Source: a virus. From it: a DNA stretch of 64,000 bases. The translations under genes were made by a program, and so were the position numbers. Under the pieces are notes generated by a model, which saw only the letters and a program-made list of their open reading frames with translations, was not told the origin of the DNA and ran no database searches. Location: positions 1-64,000 of IMG/VR virus record IMGVR_UViG_3300022689_000130; one strand, given 5' to 3'. Positions 53,355-59,192 of this stretch are shown here, piece by piece. Positions within the stretch are counted from its first letter, which is position 1; each line of letters opens with the position of its first letter.

Positions 53355-53731
53355 TGTGGATCCCAAGAACGAGTGTTAATCACAACCAATTTGATACCAA
53401 ATGATTCAAAATTTAATCCATTGCCAAAGTCCAGTTCGTCCTCGTTGCGCGCTAACAACACACATACTGGTATTTTACCGCTTTCTTGCGCATAAACAAG
53501 GCTCTGTCCGATACACTCGTATGATTTCATTCGTGTAGCCCAGTCAAACTCGATAATTACAAATTCTGTTTGACAATCTGGACGCAAACCTGATGGTAAC
53601 TGTTCCTCATATCCATTGTATCGTTCAGCACAGATGCGATCTGAGTAATAGCTCTCACGTTCTGCTGCAAAACTTGCTACGGCTGCTAACATTCCCAATG
53701 CTAATGAAGCAAAAAAGATCACGGTTTTCAT
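53351..53731 (-). CDS. Exported PD-(D/E)XK-like protein
   Basis: 126 residues. A signal peptide (TVIFFASLALGMLAAVASFA) precedes ICAERYNGYEEQLPSGLRPD. DCQTEFVIIEFDWATRMKSY then gives D...E-x-D, followed by CIGQSLVYAQESGKIPV, a pattern seen in small bacterial exported proteins related to restriction-type nucleases. The final catalytic Lys appears to be replaced. Periplasmic location suggests a role against incoming DNA or in lysis. This is inference from the fold. Confidence 0.55.
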   Translation of the reverse strand: MKTVIFFASLALGMLAAVASFAAERESYYSDRICAERYNGYEEQLPSGLRPDCQTEFVIIEFDWATRMKSYECIGQSLVYAQESGKIPVCVLLARNEDELDFGNGLNFESFGIKLVVINTRSWDPQ

Positions 53732-53952
53732 ATTCTACTCACCCTATAATTTCCTCGTATATCGCTATGCCAAAATTTACCTTTACTTGGCGCCTGTAAC
53801 CATTGGCGGAATATACCTTCTGGCAACCCAAGTATACGATAACGGCGGCCGTTATTCAGTGTCATAAATGTAACATTGTGGTCACGGTCTAAGTCTGCAA
53901 TCCAGCTAGACATGACTCCAACTTCGTCTAGCTGTAATTCGTCGATTTTCAT
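53728..53952 (-). CDS. KTSC-domain protein with LDE leader
   Basis: 74 residues. After MKIDELQLDEVG (LDE site) the KTSC domain is clear: VMSSWIADLDRDHNVTFMT, NNGRRYRILGLPEGIFRQWL, then SKGKFWHSDIRGNYRV. The domain is small, frequent in phages, and linked by context to lysyl-tRNA synthetase or RNA-related proteins. Here the family's usual Lys-Thr-Ser-Cys is not complete. The leader suggests head packaging. Confidence 0.72.
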   Translation of the reverse strand: MKIDELQLDEVGVMSSWIADLDRDHNVTFMTLNNGRRYRILGLPEGIFRQWLQAPSKGKFWHSDIRGNYRVSRI

Positions 53953-54416
53953 TTCGTTCTCTTCACTTTACGTGGTCGACGGCTTGTCGGCTTTTGTGGT
54001 CGGTTGAAAATTTCGTTCTCTGTGATAATACGGAACCCTATACCTTGCTGTCTTGCCCATTGCTGAGCATAATCCCACTTGGACTTATTGATTACTGCCA
54101 TCGCTTTATCATATTGTCCTTTTGCATTTCCTATTATTTGAGTGCTCGGCTTGATTTCGACAATCTCGGCATGTTTTTTGCCTTCTTTGTCTACATAGAT
54201 GACAAAGAAGTCTGGCACGTATGTTGAACGCTTGCCTGTAATTGGATGAATGTATGGAATACGGTGGCTTTCGCTAGCCCAGGCTAGCACATTGGGATGG
54301 TTATCACACATTCTACAAAAGCTCAATTCCCATCCACTGCGATAATGCGGAATATGCTTACCAATGTATTTTTCTCGGTTTTTAGGTTGGTATTTGCCCT
54401 GCTGGTATGTTGCCAT
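53949..54416 (-). CDS. 4: Head completion nuclease gp4
   Basis: 155 residues. HYRSGWELSFCRMCDNHPNV, WASESHRIPYIHPITGKRST, YVPDFFVIYVDKEGKK and EIVEIKPSTQ show the TnsA-like nuclease core: E, D and E-x-K. T4 gp4 trims DNA and completes filled heads. The C-terminus is basic (TSRRPRKVKRTK). An AATAAATA box stands five bases before the ATG and no Shine-Dalgarno sequence is seen; the mRNA is predicted to be leaderless. Confidence 0.85.
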   Translation of the reverse strand: MATYQQGKYQPKNREKYIGKHIPHYRSGWELSFCRMCDNHPNVLAWASESHRIPYIHPITGKRSTYVPDFFVIYVDKEGKKHAEIVEIKPSTQIIGNAKGQYDKAMAVINKSKWDYAQQWARQQGIGFRIITENEIFNRPQKPTSRRPRKVKRTK

Positions 54417-54421
54417 ACCGA

Positions 54422-54429
54422 TATTTATT
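54422..54429 (-). promoter_or_regulatory. Late promoter abutting the gp4 start codon
   Basis: AATAAATA, TCGGT, ATG 54416. Confidence 0.65.
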
Positions 54430-55078
54430 AGTCACGCCAAGGAAGAGGTGGACCATTTGAAGCCCGCTCAATGCCATCTTCTGACGGTGCAGGAATTGCA
54501 TCTAGTCGAATGCTTTCAGGCTGGAATGTAATTGACCATTCAACAGGATTGCTGTCGCTGTAAGCTAAAGTATCTCCTTGAATACTGGTGATAATCGGAT
54601 TGATTAACTGTGTGCTACGAACCGTTCCGTTGTAGTAACCAGCTTGTTCAATAATGATCTGACGGAAGAAGTAACGTCCTGCATTAAGAGTAAACCCTAA
54701 ATCTGTTTCAAAGTTTATGTTTACAGTGCTGTCACCTTCTAATCCCCGCGGGTTCAATACACCACGGCCATCATTGTAGTAAAACGCCAGGTAATTTTGC
54801 ATCAAATTGAACCAAGCATTGTCGTGTGTATCAATGAATACAACTGTAACTGGTTCATAAATGAGCCGAGTTTGCACATAACGCTTTTTGTTATATTGGT
54901 TCATTATTGAACCTTCAACTGAAAAACTTGCGGTAGTTGCACTTCTCACAGTGTTAAAGTATTGCGGCTGTTCTTCTGTCGGATAGACACTCAATGTAAA
55001 ATTGAAGCGTTGTCTCGGGGCGAGGGCGCCGCCACCGCCCGATCCATATACTTCATGTCCAAAGTTTACAATCCCCAT
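54428..55078 (-). CDS. Tail tube-like or tube-initiator protein
   Basis: 216 residues. The beta-rich sequence with RQRFNFTLSVYPTEEQPQYF, VQTRLIYEPVTVVFIDTHDN and NPVEWSITFQPESIRL follows the tail-tube fold (strand-loop-strand and terminal PV-type strand). Position directly after gp19 supports a tube paralogue such as gp54-type initiator or terminator. The exact T4 counterpart is not clear. GGAAA precedes the ATG. Confidence 0.55.
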   Translation of the reverse strand: MGIVNFGHEVYGSGGGGALAPRQRFNFTLSVYPTEEQPQYFNTVRSATTASFSVEGSIMNQYNKKRYVQTRLIYEPVTVVFIDTHDNAWFNLMQNYLAFYYNDGRGVLNPRGLEGDSTVNINFETDLGFTLNAGRYFFRQIIIEQAGYYNGTVRSTQLINPIITSIQGDTLAYSDSNPVEWSITFQPESIRLDAIPAPSEDGIERASNGPPLPWRD

Positions 55079-55162
55079 TATTTTCCTAACCCATATCCAT
55101 TCTTTATTCGAAAAGTTAGCTGAAGTCGGCAGTTAAATTACTTCAGCTAACTTTCAACAAAA

Positions 55163-55768
55163 TTATTCTGTTGCGTTAGATTGCGTGTTTGGATCAACTT
55201 GATAACTTGGACCACTGAGGTTATCAATATTGTTGACTACATGCTGGGCGTTATCGTAACGAACCTGGATGCTAATAGTTTGATATTCACCACCGCTAGC
55301 ATAGTTGGTTTCGTTGTAGGTCAAGTTTGAAATATAACAACCGCTCAGGCGCCATACATCAAGAACACGCGGATCAGGATTGCCGCCGTTGAGGTTTTCA
55401 ATGTCCATTTGAAATTTGTAGCTTACACCGCTGCGAGGTGAGCTTTGGTTAGCCATATCAATTTGCTTTGCAACCTGCTGGTCAAGTAGTGTGCTTGTTC
55501 GTGAATTGATATCATCACGTAGCTCTACGGTAATTGGTTCCCAAGAATGCTTGCCAGCCAAATAAATTCGTGAGTTATATGTATCCACTGTAACTTCTTC
55601 ATGGGTAAGATTTGGACGTGTAACACTGACAACGTTATTTGTTACAACTTTAGTATCCTCAGCACCCAGGTTAATGAAGTTGACGCGAAAGCGAAACTGT
55701 AGCTTGGGCATCAAAGTGCCCTGGCTTTCGCCTTCCACTGGAACACTTAATCTATCAAGAACTGCCAT
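55163..55768 (-). CDS. 19: Tail tube protein gp19
   Basis: It forms the inner tube of the contractile tail. 201 residues with LMPKLQFRFRVNFINLG, VVSVTRPNLTHEEVTVDTYN, SRIYLAGKHSWEPITVELRD, WRLSGCYISNLTYNETNYAS and EYQTISIQVRYDNAQHV, the order seen in T4-like gp19. A late box (55804-55811) and AAGGAG precede the ATG. The sheath gene gp18 lies 3.4 kb upstream, an unusually wide separation filled by an ExbB/ExbD-like cassette and an endonuclease. Confidence 0.88.
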   Translation of the reverse strand: MAVLDRLSVPVEGESQGTLMPKLQFRFRVNFINLGAEDTKVVTNNVVSVTRPNLTHEEVTVDTYNSRIYLAGKHSWEPITVELRDDINSRTSTLLDQQVAKQIDMANQSSPRSGVSYKFQMDIENLNGGNPDPRVLDVWRLSGCYISNLTYNETNYASGGEYQTISIQVRYDNAQHVVNNIDNLSGPSYQVDPNTQSNATE

Positions 55769-55803
55769 TCGTTTATCTCCTTATGTGCGATCTCTGCTTA
55801 AAG

Positions 55804-55811
55804 TATTTATC
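55804..55811 (-). promoter_or_regulatory. Late promoter of gp19
   Basis: GATAAATA, 35 bases before ATG 55768. Confidence 0.6.
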
Positions 55812-55828
55812 ATTTAGAAATTTTTTTC

Positions 55829-55857
55829 TTGACTGCTAGAAGGTTGTATTGTATGTT
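55829..55857 (+). promoter_or_regulatory. Plus-strand sigma70-like promoter
   Basis: TTGACT, 17 bases, TATGTT, with an overlapping TATAGT just after. It faces the small plus-strand frame at 55884. Confidence 0.55.
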
Positions 55858-55883
55858 ATAGTCGCTATCAAAGGAGATATGAA

Positions 55884-55967
55884 ATGCTAAATCAAGAAAA
55901 CCTTGTCATCATGGTGACTTTGCAGCTTGTTGACTTTGTCAACCTCTACGGTGCTGTATTTTTCTAA
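55884..55967 (+). CDS. Small hydrophobic plus-strand peptide
   Basis: 27 residues: MLNQENLVIMVTLQLVDFVN followed by LYGAVFF. AAAGGAG lies before the ATG and the promoter noted above is upstream. It opposes the tail cluster, so it may be an early peptide or part of an antisense RNA. It is too short for a family call. Confidence 0.4.
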   Translation: MLNQENLVIMVTLQLVDFVNLYGAVFF

Positions 55968-55971
55968 GCGC

Positions 55972-56400
55972 CTATGGCTTGAGAAGATTTTGATTAGGGA
56001 CAGTGATCGGCGCTAATTGGTCGCCGTCGCTACGTTCGCCAAAAATCATAATTTGGCCTGGTCTTCCGTCCATAACACCCAGCCGTTGTTCTTCCAACTT
56101 GGCTGCTTCATCTCGATCATAGTCGTAAATATAGATACGGTTTCCTTTTTCACTCGTTGTCCAAATGATAATTTTGGACTCTGGTGTAATCACGTGCCAC
56201 ACATAGCCATGTTCTCCCTCTGGCCGAGATGGTATTGGCGCGCCTAGCTGTTCTACATATACGTTGAACGCGAACATTCCTATTAAAAGAAAACCCAACA
56301 GAGCTGATAGTTTGACAATGTAGTGTGCACGACTCGCATACATCATAAAAGCTATAGTAAGTGCTGTAATAACGCCTGTTAGAATTAATGCTGTTACCAT
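55972..56400 (-). CDS. Membrane protein of the ExbB/ExbD-like cassette
   Basis: 142 residues. Two N-terminal spans (MVTALILTGVITALTIAFMM; IVKLSALLGFLLIGMFAFNV) precede a soluble beta-like domain (EGEHGYVWHVITPESKIIIW; GRPGQIMIFGERSDGDQL). It overlaps the ExbD-like gene by seven bases, so it is made with the proton-channel-like pair. It could be a periplasmic or cytoplasmic effector of that complex. Confidence 0.6.
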   Translation of the reverse strand: MVTALILTGVITALTIAFMMYASRAHYIVKLSALLGFLLIGMFAFNVYVEQLGAPIPSRPEGEHGYVWHVITPESKIIIWTTSEKGNRIYIYDYDRDEAAKLEEQRLGVMDGRPGQIMIFGERSDGDQLAPITVPNQNLLKP

Positions 56401-57017
56401 TCTTCTTCCTGTCCTGAAGGCAAGGTTGTTTCGTCAGCACCTAAAGTAACATGTGGTAATTGAATGTCGGTTCTCAAATCAACAACCTGTCCAGTTTCAT
56501 CTACAACGAATGAAACTACTGTAGTTTCTTGGTGTGGCTCTAAATTAACTTTACCAGAAAACAATGTGCTGTAAGGGTCTAGATGCGTGAGCAAGATCTC
56601 AACTTCTTCAGTTGGACCAAGTGAACTAAAATAGTGAACATTAACAAAATACTCGCCTGGTGGCAACACAGTGAAGCGAATATTTTCATAGTTGCGTTTA
56701 ATTGTCACAGGCTCATTGTTAATTTCGATAGTATCGTTCTGTGTGCCTCGATCGTCTCGTTCCAAAACAAAGTAGCTTCCATCTTTACGTCTAAAACCTA
56801 CCCAGTCGCCATCCTTACCACGAACCCAGAGATCAATATCCACACGGCTTTCTGAATCCCAAACCATTTCCACCATAAACTTGATTGGTGGATCTATTTT
56901 TCCACCCTGAGTAGGTGGATTAACCATAAGAAATGCAATGATGAACATTGTTGTGATGCCTAATAACAAATTAAACACAAGGTCCAGAAATGCTAATCTC
57001 ATCGGGCCACTGGTCAT
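56394..57017 (-). CDS. ExbD/TolR-like membrane protein
   Basis: 207 residues. LAFLDLVFNLLLGITTMFII has the single N-terminal span with the Asp (D12) that carries protons in ExbD/TolR, in the same 'fiDvvfnLL' context. The remaining 180 residues are a beta-rich, likely periplasmic domain (VEMVWDSESRVDIDLWVRGK; FTVLPPGEYFVNVHYFSSLG), unlike the short ExbD tail. Its start overlaps the ExbB-like gene by four bases. Function inferred as the stator partner. Confidence 0.7.
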   Translation of the reverse strand: MTSGPMRLAFLDLVFNLLLGITTMFIIAFLMVNPPTQGGKIDPPIKFMVEMVWDSESRVDIDLWVRGKDGDWVGFRRKDGSYFVLERDDRGTQNDTIEINNEPVTIKRNYENIRFTVLPPGEYFVNVHYFSSLGPTEEVEILLTHLDPYSTLFSGKVNLEPHQETTVVSFVVDETGQVVDLRTDIQLPHVTLGADETTLPSGQEEEW

Positions 57018-57466
57018 TCTTCAAGCACCACCAATTGAAAACCTATAATTGCTGAAGTCACGATACCACTAAGAGAGGTGAGCAATGCAGCCGCCATTCC
57101 TCCCGCCATGTCTGTAAGTGCTTGAGTCATGACGGTTGTATCTGTTGGATCTAACACAACCCCTGGCCCAAACACACTCCAAAGAACTATCATGAATCCG
57201 ATTAACGTTCCAACAAGACCAATCGCCACGGAAGTTTCTCCCATATAACGAACCATTTGGTGTCTGTTCTCTTCATACTGCCCTTGCCAATGGTACTTGA
57301 ACATCATCAGATGAGATGCTACAAGAATAGCGAGGTTAGCAAAGGTAAGATAGGTCTTGTCGTTGGCTAAAATAAAATCAAATAACCCAAAGTAGACTTG
57401 TCCGGTTATTAGTGCGAAGACAATCATTACCAATATTGTCCAAAACTTCCAAAACTTCATATCCAT
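57014..57466 (-). CDS. ExbB/TolQ/MotA-like proton-channel protein
   Basis: 150 residues with four hydrophobic segments: FWTILVMIVFALITGQVYFG, LTFANLAILVASHLMMF, SVAIGLVGTLIGFMIVLWSV and MAAALLTSLSGIVTSAIIGF. The last two carry the ExbB signature 'GLlGTv.G...f' and 'aLltTaaGl..AI'. ExbB-type proteins form a pentamer around ExbD and use proton flow to move partners. A late box lies upstream, so the complex is made with the virion. Why the phage needs it is unknown. Confidence 0.72.
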   Translation of the reverse strand: MDMKFWKFWTILVMIVFALITGQVYFGLFDFILANDKTYLTFANLAILVASHLMMFKYHWQGQYEENRHQMVRYMGETSVAIGLVGTLIGFMIVLWSVFGPGVVLDPTDTTVMTQALTDMAGGMAAALLTSLSGIVTSAIIGFQLVVLEE

Positions 57467-57477
57467 ATGACTGCCCT

Positions 57478-59112
57478 TTAATAATGTATGTGGTTATTTA
57501 TCCATACATATTTGGCATTTCCACAGTCCCAGATTCGATTCCATCCTTCTTGGTCTCGTAGTTGAAATTCAGTGAGAATTGAATCAGCTGGCTTTTTCAA
57601 TGAGAACCTATGTCTTCTTTTTGTCGCATCAATATACCAATAGTTTATTGGAGATACTGATTTAAATTTAAATCCAAGAGACTCATAAACTTTTCCGTTG
57701 TTCCATCTCAAATCAGAAAATGTAATTACATTAGATGGATTAAAATCTTTAACAAATCTCTTGAACAATTTTGATGCGCCGCCAACCACCACGACATCAG
57801 TCTGTGAACAAAATCTAGAAAGTTCCCATCCCTTTTGTTTTTTGCTTGCATCTCCATTACGAAAAGTCATGACCGAAACAATCCTGCCTTGATCGAATAA
57901 TCCGTAATTCACACTGGCGTTATGATAACCTTGAATATGAAACTGATCACAGAAACTCCTAGCCTGTGCTGCACTGATTGGTTTACATATGGTTTTTCTG
58001 GCATAGATTTTGTCGCCAATTAGTCCTAATTTATGTAATAATCTAGCCTTTACAATATCACGTTTGTGAAGCCATTCATCTTCAAATATAGTAATCAAGT
58101 CGTATCCGTTTTCTTTGCATTTGGCAAGCTTTTCACTGTGATATTCTCGCGCAACTCTTTTGTCATTATGCCAATATAGTCCACAATACTCGATTGCTAA
58201 CTTACGATCTTTGATTACGATATCAAGTTCTTGAGGTGCAATCAAGGTTCGGTTGTTTCTATCCACATCAACATAATGTTCAAGAAAATCTGCAATTTGG
58301 TTTTCAGCAATGCTACCTTTGTTATTAACGCCCAGACATCTGCTACAAATTTCACCAAATGTACGCAACCTGTATTTGATTGTTTCGGTAGTTAGTATTT
58401 CCTCTTTATGGCATTCCTGGCATCGAATTTCAATACGGCAATTTGGATTTTTATATGCAGCTTGTAAATCCAGGCTTGGAGTATGTATCTTCACAATGTC
58501 AGCATGTGAGTTTACCAGAATCGAAAATGTATTGCATTGCCGTTGTCGTTGTTTTTCTCTCCACTCGTCGCTTTCAAAATAATTGTCAACTCCGTAATTT
58601 TTCCGCAATGTTGCTTTGCATTTCTCCCTATGATTTTCAATTTGACTTGGGTTTGAAACTCCATACCGATTTTGTAATGTTTCCCTCCCTTTTGTATTCA
58701 ACACTAGTGCCCGTTCACGAGCTGATTCAATGGCGGTCGGACTGACTTTTTGCCCATATTTTTTGATATTTGTAGCAATACGTTTTTTTTGAGTTTCCTC
58801 CATTTTAGCTGGATTATCAACTCCATAAAGTTCAATCATTGATTTGCGCATCTTATCAATTGCTGATTCGCCTATTTGTTTCTTTAATTTTTCTCGGCAT
58901 TTTCTTGAACAAGTTGTTTTCCCTCGATCAGGTAAATTGCCACATACAGCACATTTAGGAATTGGATCATCGCTGAGTATAAGATAACATTGATATGAAA
59001 AGTCTTTGTCAGGAAACTGTAATTCAAGCCATTCAATCATTTCTTTAGTTAGATGTTTGCGCCTGCTGTTTCGAGGGCAAGATTGTAGTATTTGTCGTAT
59101 TTGTTGTTTCAT
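57478..59112 (-). CDS. Large Vsr/PD-(D/E)XK-type homing endonuclease
   Basis: 544 residues from ATG 59112. The N-terminal zinc-binding part has CAVCGNLPDRGKTTCSRKC. Three NUMOD-like repeats follow (YGVDNPAKME; YGVSNPSQIE; YGVDNYFESD). A second Cys pair (CQEC ... CSRC) precedes the nuclease domain with APQELDIVIKDRKLAIEYCG and LYWHNDKR, CKENGYDLITIFEDEW. The C-terminal 180 residues form a further domain (YGLFDQGRIVSVMTFRNGDA). It lies between the sheath gene and the ExbB-like gene. Late box GATAAATA stands five bases before the ATG. Confidence 0.8.
   Translation of the reverse strand: MKQQIRQILQSCPRNSRRKHLTKEMIEWLELQFPDKDFSYQCYLILSDDPIPKCAVCGNLPDRGKTTCSRKCREKLKKQIGESAIDKMRKSMIELYGVDNPAKMEETQKKRIATNIKKYGQKVSPTAIESARERALVLNTKGRETLQNRYGVSNPSQIENHREKCKATLRKNYGVDNYFESDEWREKQRQRQCNTFSILVNSHADIVKIHTPSLDLQAAYKNPNCRIEIRCQECHKEEILTTETIKYRLRTFGEICSRCLGVNNKGSIAENQIADFLEHYVDVDRNNRTLIAPQELDIVIKDRKLAIEYCGLYWHNDKRVAREYHSEKLAKCKENGYDLITIFEDEWLHKRDIVKARLLHKLGLIGDKIYARKTICKPISAAQARSFCDQFHIQGYHNASVNYGLFDQGRIVSVMTFRNGDASKKQKGWELSRFCSQTDVVVVGGASKLFKRFVKDFNPSNVITFSDLRWNNGKVYESLGFKFKSVSPINYWYIDATKRRHRFSLKKPADSILTEFQLRDQEGWNRIWDCGNAKYVWINNHIHY
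57495..57502 (-). promoter_or_regulatory. Late promoter of the ExbB/ExbD-like cassette
   Basis: GATAAATA, 28 bases before ATG 57466, inside the 3' end of the endonuclease gene. Confidence 0.55.
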
Positions 59113-59117
59113 GCTTT

Positions 59118-59125
59118 TATTTATC
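59118..59125 (-). promoter_or_regulatory. Late promoter abutting the endonuclease start codon
   Basis: GATAAATA, AAAGC, ATG 59112. Confidence 0.6.
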
Positions 59126-59154
59126 ACACACTACTGCGAAATTTTTTACATATT

Positions 59155-59187
59155 CAAAAATATAGGCGGCTAACCGCCTATATTTTT
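59155..59187 (-). terminator. Rho-independent terminator after the sheath gene
   Basis: ATATAGGCGG stem with its complement, followed on the minus strand by TTTTTG; also A-rich on the other side. Confidence 0.8.
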
Positions 59188-59192
59188 ATTAG

